A DNA stretch of 64,000 bases from Chanos chanos (taxonomy: Eukaryota > Chordata > Actinopteri > Gonorynchiformes > Chanidae): assembly GCF_902362185.1 (NCBI RefSeq), contig NC_044509.1:14563366-14627365 (forward strand). Direction: 5' to 3'. Under the pieces are notes generated by a model. The model searched no databases and was not told the origin of the DNA. It saw only the letters and a list, made by a program, of their open reading frames with translations. Below, piece after piece: positions 41,701 to 54,239 of the stretch (positions are counted from its first letter, which is position 1; every line of letters starts with the position of its first letter). The position numbers were made by a program, and so were the translations under genes.

Positions 41701-44221
41701 CTCCGCCAAGCTGGATACCACAGGCATGCTGTGTTCCTGGCTGAGAAGCACATGAATCATGAGTGGTACCTGAAGATCCAGCTGGAGGACCTGAAGGTTA
41801 GTAAGCTCTCCTTCACACTCCTCATCACGGGTGCTGAAAAGGTGTATTGTTGCCTGAATGAGGATCCCTCATGTTTACTGACTGTAATGACTTTACTGTA
41901 CCTTTCTTTTTTTTTTTTTTTGTACATTTTTTTTCACTTGCATTTAGATGCCATTAGAGGGCTCCACAAGCCCCTCGTTAAAAACAAGAATGCAATTGAA
42001 TGTTTCTCCGAAGTTTTGTTTATCAGCCATGACTGATTGTTGATGTAGATTCATGGAGGTGAAGTCATTATTTTACTGGATGAGGTGATGAATAGCCCGT
42101 AGCTGAACTTAAAGCAGTAATCAACTCAAACTCAAAGCGAGGATAACTGAAAAGCCATTGTGGTGCTTCAGTGTACTGAAAACCAACAAACTATAACTTC
42201 TTTTTTAATCATTTCCATTCTGTAGAAAATAAAAAATCCACAGCAGACATGCCTGTTAAGGACAATAACAGAAACTGAACAGACCCCTAAAATGGCTCCT
42301 TCACTTGTCTTTTAACCTTACCATCACGGCCCCTCTGTGTACAACAGTCAGTTGATCTCACAGTAGTCACAGGGTTTAGCTAATAGTACGAAAAAGGAAC
42401 CTCGTAAAGTGTAACCATTTATTATGATCTGTGTCAGAACTACCAGGAGGCTCTGCGGTATATCGGGCGGCTGCCGTTCGACCAGGCAGAGAGCAACATG
42501 AAGCGCTATGGTAAGACCCTGATGCACCACGTTCCAGAGGCCACGACTCTCCTGCTGAAGGGCCTGTGCACGGACTACCAGCCCAGCCAGGACTCTGCCG
42601 ACAGGGAGAGCGTGGAGAGAAATGTGGTGAAGAAGGTAATGAATGGATCTGACCACCACCTCCAGTTTACTTTGCAGTTCTTTTTTTTGGGGGGGGGGTT
42701 ATGTGTAAGAGCACGTTAACCTCGTCCCGTCCCTCACCCCAAAACGCAGGCCAGTTCGGAGGAGTTCATTCCTATCTTCGCTAACAACCCCAGGGAGCTT
42801 AGGGCCTTCCTGGAGCACATGATTGAGGTCGAGCCATTTTCACCTCAGGGTGTATATGACACACTGTTGGAGTTACGACTGCAGGACTGGGCACACGAAA
42901 AGGACACAGAGGTAAACCCACTTACAGACATGAATTCAACTTTCCTGCACATTCTGTATGTTAACCATAGAAATGATATACAGGCATGTGTGGAATACTG
43001 AATAAATTACATTGTATGTAAATAATATATCATAGCTGTATATTTTAGCATGGAGAGCTTAAAATCACAAATGATCTGTAGGGAAAAGAGGTGGCATGAA
43101 TGCAGTAAAACATGAATTCCTGTGAATCGTGACCAACGCAGAAAATGTCATTCTTTTCGGTAGAGTCAGTCACTTGTCTCCTCAGTCGGGCTGAATGGGT
43201 CTGTCGTTTGTGCATTTACAGAAAAAGAAGGTCCTGCAGGGGGAGGCCTTGTCACTCCTGAGAAGTGACAACACAGTGTTTGACAAGGCTCTTGTCCTGT
43301 GTCAAATGCACAATTTTAAAGAGGGAGTGCTCTACCTGTATGAGAAGGCAAAACTGTAAGTGTGTTTTCTGAATTATAAACCACGGATTGGTACACCCCG
43401 TGCGTGCATCTTTTACCCACAATAACATAGTGAAGATGTATTTTATTTCCCTCCAAAGCTTTTTTATTTTTTTATCAATAGGCAGTTGCAGAGTTTGTGT
43501 TACTACGACCTAATAAATGTTTATACCAATTTCTCTCTTTTACTCTAAGTTTGTCAAATCCAAGAGCCAATGCCAAGTAGTTTTATTATATTCAGAGCCA
43601 AACAAACGAGGGCTGTTCACAATGGCGCTATAATATCTCCTGATTTGCATATACAAACAAGAAATTATCCTCTAATATTTTTATGCTATTTGTAAACCAC
43701 TGTCCTTTAACTTGCTTGAATCACTTACCAATGTAATGCACAAAACTGGTTATAAACACATTCCAAGCTTCATAACAATGGTAGCTTGCCCAAAAAGCAT
43801 TGTTCTGACATTGATGTTCTGAAATCGTTTGATTTCATTGTCTGAATTACAATGTTCTCTGTAGCTACCAACAGATCATGCACTACCACATGCAGAATGA
43901 AGAGTATGGAAAAGTGGTTGAAGCCTGCAAGCGCTTTGGGGATCAGGAGGTTTGTTTGTGGGAGCAGGCTCTTGGCTACTTTGCACGTAAAGAGGAGGAC
44001 TGCAAAGCCTACATCAGTGAAGTTTTGCAACACATTGACCAAAATAACCTAATGCCGCCCCTTCTTGGTACGCTTTATTCACTTCATTTCTTGTTTTCCT
44101 ATGACTTGTTTGAGGTTATTGCACCTGTCATTGTGAAACAATGTCTCCGTTTTTCTTTTCACTCCGTGACATCAGATGTTATTTAAAGTAATTTCTCTCT
44201 CTCTCTCTCTCTCTCTCTCCC

Positions 44222-44252
<31 letters not shown>

Positions 44253-44257
44253 ATGTA

Positions 44258-44298
<41 letters not shown>

Positions 44299-44312
44299 GA
44301 ATATATATATGA

Positions 44313-44399
<87 letters not shown>

Positions 44400-45713
44400 T
44401 TTTCACATTTATTTTTTGGATCTCATAGATCAGTCAGGATCTGTCATAATTTTCTCATTTTACAATCTGTGCAATTTCGATTTTTATCCTGAGGGCATAC
44501 GCCAAAAAAATTTTTTTTTTTTGCATAACTATATTGAAGGAAATATTGCTGTGCTAAGATTTTCTCACTTTATAGTCTTGGCGTATGCCTGAATCTCCTC
44601 ATTTTTTATAGTTAGGGTTTATATATTATTTTTTTTTGTCCTCTTTGTACAATGAGGACTCATGCCAAAACGTTCTCATTTCACAAATATTATGTACGGT
44701 AAGATTTTCCCTTTTTTTTTTTTTTTGCGCAGTGGTTCAAACACTAGCTCATAACTCCACCGCCACACTGTCGGTGATTAAGGACTACCTCATAAACAAG
44801 CTACAGAGAGAGAGTCAGCAGATTGAGGACGACGAACGGAAGATTCGGCAGTACCGTGAAGAGACCGCCCATCTGCGCTCCGAGATTCAGGAGCTAAGAA
44901 CCAGGTGACGCCCTCGCGAACGGGACATGTCTGTGATCCATGAATGGGCCGTATCTGTGATGCCTGATGCCTTTTGCATTTTTAAGACAGGACCAGCAAT
45001 AAAACATTCATTCCTAAGGAGCGCGCGTACATCAGTCCAGCATTAACATACTTATGTTATAATTATAGTAACAAGGTGTTATCAGTAAAGTCTTTCTGTG
45101 CTGGAAATTTGACCTTTCTTCAACTTACCTTTATTCAAGTAAGCTGTGGGGGTTTTTTTTGTGAGAGTTCATGCTCAGGTCTCCTTCACAGTGCAAAGAT
45201 CTTTCAGAAGACCAAGTGCAGCATGTGCAACAGCCCCCTCGAGCTGCCGTCAGTGCACTTCCTGTGTGGGCACTCTTTCCATCAGCACTGCTTCGAAAGC
45301 TACGCTGAGAGCGAGTCGGAGTGTCCGACGTGCACTCCCGAAAACCGCAAGGTCATGGATATGTTAAGAGCCCAAGACCAAAAGAGAGACTTGCACGATC
45401 ATTTCAACCGCCAGGTGCCCTCTCCGCCCCATTTTACTCGCTTGTTTTTGTTTGTTTGTTTGTTTGTTTGTTTGTTTGTTTTCACTTGATGGTGAAACAT
45501 GTAAGCTTGTCTCTGACGTTTCTTTCTCACTTCCTTTTTCCACAGCTGAGGTATTCTAACGATGGTTTCTCCGTGATCGCTGATTACTTTGGCCGAGGAG
45601 TGTTCAACAAACTGACGTTGATCACCGACCCTCCAGGAGGGAAGGCGGGGGCGGGCAGTCTGGAGGCAGACCTGCAGAGAGACCTGCTCATTCACACTAA
45701 GAGACAAGTCTGA
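38776..45713 (+). CDS. vps11: VPS11, HOPS/CORVET core subunit, 16 coding exons
   Basis: Class C Vps subunit that scaffolds the HOPS and CORVET tethers for endosome-lysosome fusion. Exons: 38776-38917, 39292-39440, 39560-39695, 39857-40020, 40123-40370, 40486-40687, 40782-40933, 41365-41551, 41653-41796, 42438-42635, 42750-42911, 43222-43355, 43865-44067, 44733-44904, 45192-45414, 45546-45713. They total 2784 nt, 927 aa (human 941). It opens [19 protein letters not shown] and follows human VPS11 throughout. The N-terminal half is a beta-propeller, then alpha-solenoid clathrin repeats ([20 protein letters not shown]). A coiled-coil precedes a RING-H2 finger from about residue 807 ([27 protein letters not shown]). 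The C-terminal [16 protein letters not shown] block ends the protein. Intron 1 is of U12 AT-AC type. The poly(A) signal is at 46058-46063. Confidence 0.98.
38918..39291 (+). other. vps11: U12-type AT-AC intron in vps11
   Basis: The intron begins ATATCCTTT and ends AC. TTCCTTAAT, a perfect U12 branch consensus, lies at 39270-39278, placing the branch A 14 nt before the 3' end. Splicing CTCGGAG to ATATGGATGG gives [11 protein letters not shown], aligning with human FGDMEGQIWFL. No GT donor preserves this alignment. Confidence 0.92.
44196..44397. repeat. compound (CT)n-(AT)n-(GT)n microsatellite in vps11 intron 13
   Basis: About 24 bp of CT is followed by AT, then a GT stretch, then about 110 bp of nearly pure AT with two GAATAT interruptions. 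It creates meaningless Tyr/Ile open frames on both strands. The long AT part is self-complementary and could extrude as a hairpin. Confidence 0.95.
45445..45481. repeat. (TTTG)n microsatellite in vps11 intron 15
   Basis: Nine or so TTTG units lie shortly after the donor of the RING exon. Confidence 0.9.
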
Positions 45714-46063
45714 TCCCCCTGGCTGTCGTCTTAGCATTTAAAATGAAATCCCTTATGTGTAAAGCTGTACATGAACTTTGATCATGGGTTTGCAAAATGG
45801 TTCTTGTAATTAAGCGCTCTGTTATGAATGAAGTTTAATATCTGCTCTTCTTGAGGCAAACTGTAAACTGCAGGAAGGAGGACTGGAATGAAATATGCAG
45901 CTTTTGGAAAATTAAAGTGGGATGTTTGTACCACATGTGTAGCAAGCTTAATGTTGTGTTTGTCATTTTGAGCTCCTATGTAAGGTCTGAACTTCTAAAG
46001 AACTTGTAAACGCTTGTTGCAATGCTCATTTCTCAGCACAACTAATCACTGACAGATAATAAA

Positions 46064-46442
46064 GACTCGCAAAACTGATACTGCAGTTGCCTGATTTCCT
46101 TGAAACAAATGAATCAGTATTTTGCACACAGAAATTTTGCATGCTTGGACTGAAAAGTGTTTGAAACGTCAGGGAGAAAGGATTCTTGGAATTTATTCTC
46201 TGTTTGAATTGTTAATAATTCATTGTAATAATAGTATTAATTCTGGGGCTACCTCTCAGTCTAATATTACGAACTTCGTGTTATTATTATATGTCTACGT
46301 TTTAGGCGAATGTTCGCTAGATATTTCCCTTCAGGATGCTTGCGTGACGCAAGCATTTTGTCGTCCCCCACTGAGGCCCGGTGCTGGCTCCTCGTATCGC
46401 GAGACCGGTATCCCTAGGTGACAGTAAACAGGTCTTGCGTAT
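46064..46442. other. vps11-ift46 spacer and ift46 promoter region
   Basis: This holds 379 bp between the vps11 poly(A) signal and the ift46 start codon. The last 120 bp is richer in CpG (around 46340-46415), as expected for a TATA-less ciliary-gene promoter. No other feature was recognised. Confidence 0.5.
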
Positions 46443-49400
46443 ATGGAGAGGAAGCAGCAGCAAAAGGTAATCGATATGCAACATTTTGACATTAACTTAT
46501 TATTTTGGGTCGTTACCGGGTGTTGTGTTTATGAACAGTGGTAAATTGTGAGTAGAACTTTTGGCAAATCTCCGAAATAGTATTTCCCCATTTTGAACTG
46601 TTAACTGGCATTGGCTAGTGCAGCTATTGCTAATACACATATATGTGTGTAAACTTAGCTATATAAATCTTATTTCTGTGTTATGTTGTTAGTTAGCTGT
46701 GTAACATCTACACTACTATTGCAAGAATAGCTACTACTGTGGTATGTAACCTAGCATGCCAGATTCATGCAATAAGCCATACAGATGCACAAATATTAGC
46801 GCTACTGAGCTAACTTGGACATTTTAATGAGTACCAAAAGAGTTGCCATCGAGCATAGTTTACTAAATTTAAGGGCTAACCTCGACCAGTATCGACGTTC
46901 CTGTGATAGCATACATTGTATTTTACGAGTATGACAAATTTTGCATGTGCATTTCAGACACAGCTGATAACTAACCAGCCATACGACGAAAGTTTGGACG
47001 TAAACGACGCAGAGGAGGTGGCTAGCGTATGTACACCTACTCCTCGTCAGACAGGTAAGTTCTGTGGGCAGTGTTTGCTAAGACACTAAATAGGCACTGA
47101 ACGTTTAGTTTTTACTGAACTTCCACTCTTTAGTCTCCAGACGGACCGGCAGACACCAGCAAAACACTATGGCGAACAACAGCAGTGATGAATTTGAGGG
47201 GGAGGGGAAGGTATCTCATTTTCTCTTATTTTACACTGCATTAAAACATACTACACACAAACGCGAAGTTCATGAAACAGCACGTTATTTTTATTCATTT
47301 TGACATATAACGAGTCAATCTTTACAATTTCCCTCTCTTCTTGTGACAAAAATCATTTCCTCACTCCCTGTTCAGCACGGTCTTTTGATGAGGTGACCTT
47401 GTTTACAGCAGAAAAAGAAGGAGCTTCCCACAGGTCCGCGTGACATAAGTGAAAAGGAGGAAGATGATGAGGAAGAAGAAGATGACGACGATTCTGATGA
47501 GACGGAGTCTGATGAAGAGGAAGGAGAGGCCGGGTCCGCACCTGAGGGGTAAGAACTATCGGGCCAAAAATCATGAAAATGGTTTGTGATACAACCAGCA
47601 TTTAGAAACTGTGTTACTGATGATCCAAACGACAGGGCCCATGACCCGTGAAGACTTCCTAAGACGTCTAAAGTGATGGAGCAGAACTTTTTGTGACAGT
47701 GAGTTTTAGAATAAGTAAGGAGAGCCAGACACTTCAGTTTTAGAGTAATTTTTTTTTTTTTTTTCAAGTTTTATTGTCATTTACTAGATAACAATGCGGA
47801 CATCATTATCAGTAATGAAAGTCTTGGGCTCGGGGTCAGCTCAACTTGCACAGTGTTCTGCAGATTGAGGCTTGATGTGGCGCTGATTATATGTACATAT
47901 TTATGCTTTATATGTACAGATTATATCACGACAAGTGATGCATTTAGCGGTGTGGTTTGAGGTCAGTGCGACAAATCCATAGTGTATTTGTGTGCCCGTT
48001 CACAGAGCGTATGACCCTGCTGATTATGAACACCTTCTCGTCTCAGCAGAGATCAAAGAGCTATTTCAGTACATCACAAGGTGAGGTGATTTTCCTTCTG
48101 CAAACCACAAACGGAGGCCCACCTCTGACATTTACCTCTAGGTTCATGAAACATTCTTCTGTAAGGAATCCCACTCTTAGAAGAAAAACAGACATCTAAT
48201 TAAGCCTCTGTATTCTGCCTTTCGTGTAATGTTCAGTCTACTGTCACTGGTCCTATGAATGCTTGTCCCTGCAGGTACACCCCTCAGACCGTGGACCTGG
48301 ATCATAAACTGAAGCCCTTCATCCCTGATTTCATTCCAGCCGTCGGAGATATTGACGCGTTTCTCAAAGTGAGTCACGCTCAAGCTTTTGAATCTGAATG
48401 TCTTAACTGATTTTTAATCCAAGAGGAGTTCGATTTCAACTTTCGACTACGTTGCCGTTCGGAAAAATCGTTTCTTATCATCAGGTTCCTCGGCCAGATG
48501 GGAAACTGGATAATCTGGGCTTGCTAGTTTTGGATGAGCCCTCCACCAAACAGTCAGACCCCACTGTATTATCCTTGTGGCTTTCGGAAAACAGTAAACA
48601 GCATAACGTAACTGTAAGTGGAAATACACACGCACGCGCACACACACACACACTCTCTATGGAAACCAGACCCTTTGTATCCACAGTTTGATATGAAAAT
48701 ATAATTGGAGAATACACATGTGAACGCTGTTAAGAGGAATAATCTAACTGACTCTCTGTATACTTTGCTCAGGAGGTAAAGGTGAAAAGTGTGGAGAACC
48801 CAGAGAAAAATCCCAAGGCTGTTGAAAACTGGATCGAGAGCATCAGCGAGCTCCATCGCTCCAAGCCTCCTGCCACGGTCCATTACACCAGGCAAGGGTC
48901 CAACTGCTCTGCCTCATCCACCTCTCAGAGTCTGCCTCTTAGCCTCAGAGGAATATTCTGTTATACATGTGTGTGTGCTGACGAGAGACTGTCTTTTCCC
49001 CAGACCCATGCCAGACATTGATACTTTGATGCAGGAGTGGCCACCTGAATTTGAAGAGCTTCTGGGCAAGGTCAGTCTGAAAGATCTGAGCTATGTTTTT
49101 GGGGGGGGGGGGTGGGGCTGACAATATGGGGGGGGGTGACAATGTGGTTGTTTTTTCCCCATGATTCTCATCACCCTCTTATGTCACAGTCCAAAAACTC
49201 AGCCTGTCTTTGCAAGTTTTCATTCTTCTAATTATACTTGTCTAAATACCAGGAGTATCAGATTCAAAAGCACCTCCTGCTGCAGTGTTGTGCGTGTCCT
49301 GTACAGCTAACTTTTCTGTGAGCCCACATCACGCCTGTGCCGTATGTGTGTCACCTGACAGCTAAACCTCTGTTGGATTCCTGATGCACCATACTAATAT

Positions 49401-50360
49401 ATTTGTTTTGTTTCTGGTTTACATGTCATATTTTTGTGCAGTGTATGATGGTGTTTTCATTTTTCCACTTTTCCCCCCCCCTATGACTTATTGTATGTGG
49501 TTTTGTTATTGGGATAATGCCAGGCAGCTCTCCAGAGATCCAATTCTTGTGTGTATCTTTTTACATAAAAATAATAATTACGAGACAATGAACCTGGATT
49601 GGTATTTTTCTTTTTTTTAAGTTTTTTTTTTGTTGCTGCTTTTGAGTGTTGAAATGAAAGAGTTATTATCAGCAAAAGAACATTTCATATTATCATACGT
49701 GAGAAGAAACACTTGAGTTTAATGTCGTACTTTCTCACAGGACACTATGGACTCGCTTTAATGTTTTGGGATGTACAATTTAACTGAAACGGTCTAAATT
49801 GAAAATTACACACTTGGCTTGTTTTGTCTTTCCCACTCCTCTTAGATAAGCCTGCCCACTGCGGACATCAACTGTGATTTGGCTGAGTACATTGACATAA
49901 TATGTGGTGAGTTAAATCTTTACCTCTCTCTCTTTTTTTTACACTGTTCTTGGGAGACTGTAATGAGATCTGATGTATGTTGTCTTTGTAGGTGTCTTAG
50001 ACATCCCTGTGTACAAAAGTCGCATCCAGTCTCTCCATGTGCTGTTCACACTCTACTCTGAATTTAAAAATTCTCAGGTTTGTATGGTCCAGTTAGTAAG
50101 ACTTTAATACCCCTTTAAATACTGTTTTGTTGCTCTGGACATTTTCTTGCTTGTGAATCGATTCCTGTTTTGACAAAGTTACATTAACACAGCATGGACA
50201 ATGAGACTTTGTGTGTCTGTTTCAAATGAATGAATATATTCTGACATCTCCCATCTTTGGGTTTTAGCACTTCAAAGTCTTAGCAGATGGCCAGAAGTCT
50301 GAAACTCCATCAGTCCCTCGAGCAGCTACTGGGGAGCCAGAGACACTAACTCTAGACTGA
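46443..50360 (+). CDS. ift46: IFT46, intraflagellar transport IFT-B subunit, 12 coding exons
   Basis: Core IFT-B protein required for ciliary assembly and outer dynein arm transport. Exons: 46443-46466, 46958-47054, 47134-47210, 47412-47548, 48006-48080, 48275-48368, 48485-48613, 48773-48891, 49004-49070, 49846-49906, 49992-50077, 50268-50360. They total 1059 nt, 352 aa (human 304). The N-terminal third is low-complexity, with an acidic Glu/Asp run in exon 4. The conserved core starts YDPADYEHLLVSAEIKELFQ and continues through LGLLVLDEPSTKQSDP, WIESISELHRSKPPATVHYT and RPMPDIDTLMQEWPPEFEELL to SRIQSLHVLFTLYSEFKNSQ. It ends ETLTLD (human ETLTFS). Intron 8 uses a GC donor (AG/GCAAGG). Exon 4 has a CAGCAG tandem acceptor. 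The poly(A) signal is at 50815-50820. The 3' part of this gene is duplicated downstream as a pseudogene. Confidence 0.96.
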
Positions 50361-51175
50361 CTCTAGACTAACTCTGACTCTAGGCTGACTCTAGATTGAG
50401 GACAGTCGTCATCACCTCAGTTTTTAGTAACTTGCACCATAAGTCAAGCACGTTGTTGTCATCTTTCTCTGTCCGAGCATCCTTTTCTTCTTTTCTTCTT
50501 TTATGTCATATTGTTCATAAGCAGTCATGAGCTGTCTTAAAAGTCACAATTGTTTTCATGTTGTTTTTCATGTCTGGTTACCTGTTGTCTATGACTGTGT
50601 GTTATTCAGCAGTGAAATCTGAGGTGACTCTTTTGTCCTTATCAACTCACATTTCTGAAAGGAAAAAGAAGCATTTGTAGTTCAAACTCTATTTATATGT
50701 ATTTTTTACATGAATTACACAAAGTATTGTATTAAACAGGTTTGCTTTGTCTATAGAACTGAAACATTTGCATAAATTGCACATTGTATCAGTTTGCTTT
50801 TTATGATATTTTCTAATAAAAACCATCATTGAACTTCAGCGACAGTTTTTAAATGTGTATCAGAGGTGAAGAAATATAAGTAGCGTTCTCCTATTCTAAA
50901 CCTGTAAATGGTGCTGTTAAAGGCAGCCTTTTAATATCTCAAAAACTAGCCACTCACTTCCTCTACCTTGCGTGAGGGAGGGTCTTGCTATGTTCTTCTG
51001 TTAGCCGTTTAAGTTCTCAATGCTATGAGCACAGAGTGTAAGATTTTTAAGTGAAACTTGTTTTTCACACGTTATATGTGGGTGTCATAAGTTTTGAGAT
51101 TTCGGAAGTAGTAAATTGCGTATTACTAGTTTTGAGGGTTTAGGGTGGCGGCTCAGCCGGAAAAAAAAAAAAACT

Positions 51176-52469
51176 ATGTGTAAAAGACACAGTCAAGTTG
51201 TGCTCCTGCTTCAGCTTCTTTTCCAATGCACAACACCAGGTAAGAAATCAATATAAACATACTGGGGTTTTTTCCCCCTTTTTTTTTCAAAATGAAACAC
51301 AAGAGTTACAGTCTTTATGGAGGTGACTTTTGTATTGTGTCATTGTGGGGTGGGGGGGGGGGGAGTGAACCCATTATGAATGGGTTTTTTTTTTATCTCT
51401 GATCTTTCATTCATAGTGTTAATGTGCACATATTTTATGATGTGGTTGGAAGGTTTTTCAAATTTTATGGGAAGTGTGTGTATTTGTTCCTTTTTTCTTT
51501 CTTTCTTTCTTTCTTTCTTTCTTTTAATAAAGTAATAACTGGAGGAGTTGTCCTGGTGGATGAGTTAGTATTGATGTTAACTAGCACAACAGCCAAAGCT
51601 AAAACTCCGCTTTTAATATTTATTTTATGCAATTTCTTTTATCTCCATACTAAACAAAGTTGTAAATGATTTTGGATGGTACTGTCATAGTATTTCATTG
51701 AGTGCTTCATCTGTGACATTCTGTCAGGAAGTGAATCAAAGTCGTACAGTTACTTTGGTAATCAAGTGTCGTGTACTTGCTTCTCAGTTAAAGACTGACG
51801 AACATCAATGTATCTAGAGTGCACATCATTGTTCTGTTAGTGAAAAACTGATTACTAGAAGCATAAGAAATGCAGTAGTTTATTACTAATTCAGCTAATG
51901 CATCTTAGTAGTACATTCCCTAAGTCATTAACGTTAGTATAGGCTAATGAAATTTTATTTTTACAGCCCAAGAACTACACAGGAAAAGTGTGGAAGGAGT
52001 GTTGCACAGTCAGGTGGAGCTGCCAGGGATCAGCCTTGATAAGCATCATATTCAACAAGTGAAGAAAGTGCAATGGACAAAATATTCAGATGAAAATTCG
52101 GCAAAAACATGCTTGGAATTCATCACACCCAGTAAAACAAAATGTTTCCCACCATGTTGTGGAAAGGCATTATTCAACCTGGTTAATAACACCCTCATTT
52201 TGGAGAATCTTACAGCAGAGTTTGAAGGTTTATATGAAGAGGAAATTACTTTTACAAATAAGTCAATCAACAGGTCCAGCATTACTCTAAGCATTGTATG
52301 TAAGTATAATCATTCAATACAGGCAGACAATTTCTATTTCATATCCTAGGTAAAAACAGCAATGACAATAATATTAATTTTTCAAGTATGTTTTGCACCT
52401 CCAAGCATTCATATTCTGTTTCATTTACATAAACATTATTCAGATATATTGGTTGATTCCAATAAACAC

Positions 52470-52500
<31 letters not shown>

Positions 52501-53704
52501 CACGTACACATGTGAAATAATGTTGAAAAAAATGAAAATAAAGTCTCCCTGTAGCTCTTCCAGTTGCATCAAATATACGAGTCAACTACTCCCACAGTGT
52601 GCTGACTCTGGACTGTGAGGCCAGTGGGTTTAATCTGCACTTTGAATGGCTGAGAAATGGCATCTCAATGTCAGGACATGACAGACTGTCTTTCAGAAAG
52701 AGAAACCAGACTTTTACATTGCACAATCTAACAGAGGCAGACTGTGTCAATTACATGTGTTCAGTATCAAATCAACACGGGACATCACAAGCACATAGAT
52801 ATATTGATGGTAAGAGATTTGGTCCTGAGAGTTTCATTAAAGCATTACAACAATTTGACTAGTTATACTCTTTTGAAATCATTGAAATTCTTCATGTCAT
52901 GTTAGTACTTCTTTATGTAAGTGACGGACTCTTGTAATTTCAATCCAGACAAATTTCTGGCTAAAAGATGAATTTGCATTACTTTATTCATAAGAATTAT
53001 ATCTGGGAAAATGTACCACTTAAAATGTCAAACTTATTAATTATTTTAGTGATATTATAGAAGTTAAAGCGTTTGTCAATTGTTTTGATTGACCAGGAAG
53101 TCACGGGACAAATTTCTATTTTGTTGAAGAGCCAGTTTGGAGTTCAATTATATAACAGTCTAACAGAATCTGTCATCTGTGGCCTTGTCAGGTAATGTCA
53201 GCGCTGCATGTGTCTCCAGCAATACTTCTTCAGAAAACCCCCTTCTGTTGGACAAGAGAGCCTCTCTCTTCATAGCAGTTGCTGCTCTCTGTGTCTTGGG
53301 ATTATGTATTATAATAGTGTGTATTAGCAAACACTACCGAGGAAAGATCATCTACAGGTATCAATAGATCACACTGAATCAGTTCATAACTCAGTAGTGG
53401 TTGGTTTCAGTGGATCACACTGTCTCTGTGCTGTAAACTGCATTCTTCACAGCAGTGCCTAAGAGGTAGGATTTGAATCATTTCTTGTGATACTGAGTAT
53501 GTCATTGTGTCTCTTAGAATAATAGCAAATCTGATATAAAATAACTTGAAAAGGACTTATCATCCTCATGTGTGTCTCATCAGTGTTGACAGGTGTGTGC
53601 AGAAAGAGACAGCCTGTGAGAGGAAGGAGAGGTACAGTAATACCTGTGAGGGGAAGGAGAGGTACAGTAATACCTGCTCTCTCCAGACTGGAGCAGGAGT
53701 CTAA
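51176..53704 (+). CDS. CD2/SLAM-like immunoglobulin receptor, copy A
   Basis: Two-domain type I membrane receptor, probably of leukocytes by family. Exons: 51176-51239 (signal peptide MCKRHSQVVLLLQLLFQC), 51967-52299 (domain 1), 52555-52809 (domain 2), 53192-53357 (transmembrane), 53584-53704 (tail). They are phase-consistent, 939 nt, 312 aa. Domain 1 lacks the usual intradomain cysteine pair but keeps VQWTKYS and LILENLTAEFEGLYEE, the V-set pattern of CD2-family distal domains; it has an unusual cluster of four cysteines (TCLEF, KCFPPCC). Domain 2 is C2-like: LTLDCEAS, FEWLRNG, LTEADCVNYMCSVSNQHG. There are at least eight N-glycosylation sequons. The helix is FIAVAALCVLGLCIIIVCI. The tail exon is less certain: reading through the donor gives a short end RYQ, and a later exon near 54193 may be used instead. 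I do not recognise a named orthologue. Confidence 0.75.
52470..52503. repeat. (CA)n microsatellite in receptor A intron 2
   Basis: A CA run lies about 50 bp before the domain 2 exon. A shorter CA run sits at the equivalent place in copy B (about 63225-63242), so the repeat predates the duplication. Confidence 0.9.
53611..53673. repeat. 30-bp tandem duplication in receptor A tail exon
   Basis: The unit containing GTGAGAGGAAGGAGAGGTAC occurs twice with one base change. In frame it encodes CERKERYSNT then CEGKERYSNT, so the predicted tail carries a duplicated tyrosine peptide. Each unit also contains a possible donor (GAGAG/GTACAG). Confidence 0.85.
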
Positions 53705-54192
53705 ACACATCACTGGCATAAAGATGTTAGCAGACATTACCACAGCACATGTTACTCTGAAATAGGGATGAGATAAACTGACCAGTGACGTTTGTGATTG
53801 TGACAATGCACAGAAACTTGTTCCTATTTGTGTGGATGCGTGACACCCTTACTTCGGTCTCCCAGTCTCAGTCTCAAACAGTACAGTGCAGTGCATTCAA
53901 TGACCTGATCACATCTGGTCACTTATTAATATCCAAGTACATGTGTTAGACCTTTACTCGGGTCTGTAGATACCCTATTCTCTTTTAATAACAATGCAGT
54001 ACAGCCTACAATGATCTGTTAACTCATGACCAAAGTCCTGTTTTAGTCTTTCCTTGTTTTGTTAGGGTCACAGAAGAAAACCAATAGAGTAATCGATCAG
54101 GGTACCCTCACATATTTAATATGCAAACTAACTGTGATTTGCAGTTAAAGTTTCTTCATGTAACATAACTACTTCTTTTGCTTTGTTTCACA

Positions 54193-54226
54193 GACCAGGT
54201 GTATGTAGAGGTGGTTTACAGAGAGG
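54193..54226 (+). other. possible alternative tail exon of receptor A
   Basis: Between a good acceptor (TTTCACAG) and a donor (GAGAG/GTAACA) lies a short open segment. In one frame it reads QVYVEVVYRE, with two tyrosines in a Y-x-x-V-like context reminiscent of signalling tails. The phase does not match the end of exon 5 as modelled, so use is speculative. Confidence 0.25.
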
Positions 54227-54239
54227 TAACAATTATTTC

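Noticed and set aside
44176-44592. Tyr/Ile repeat open frames
   Set aside because: Pure translation of the AT microsatellite inside vps11 intron 13.
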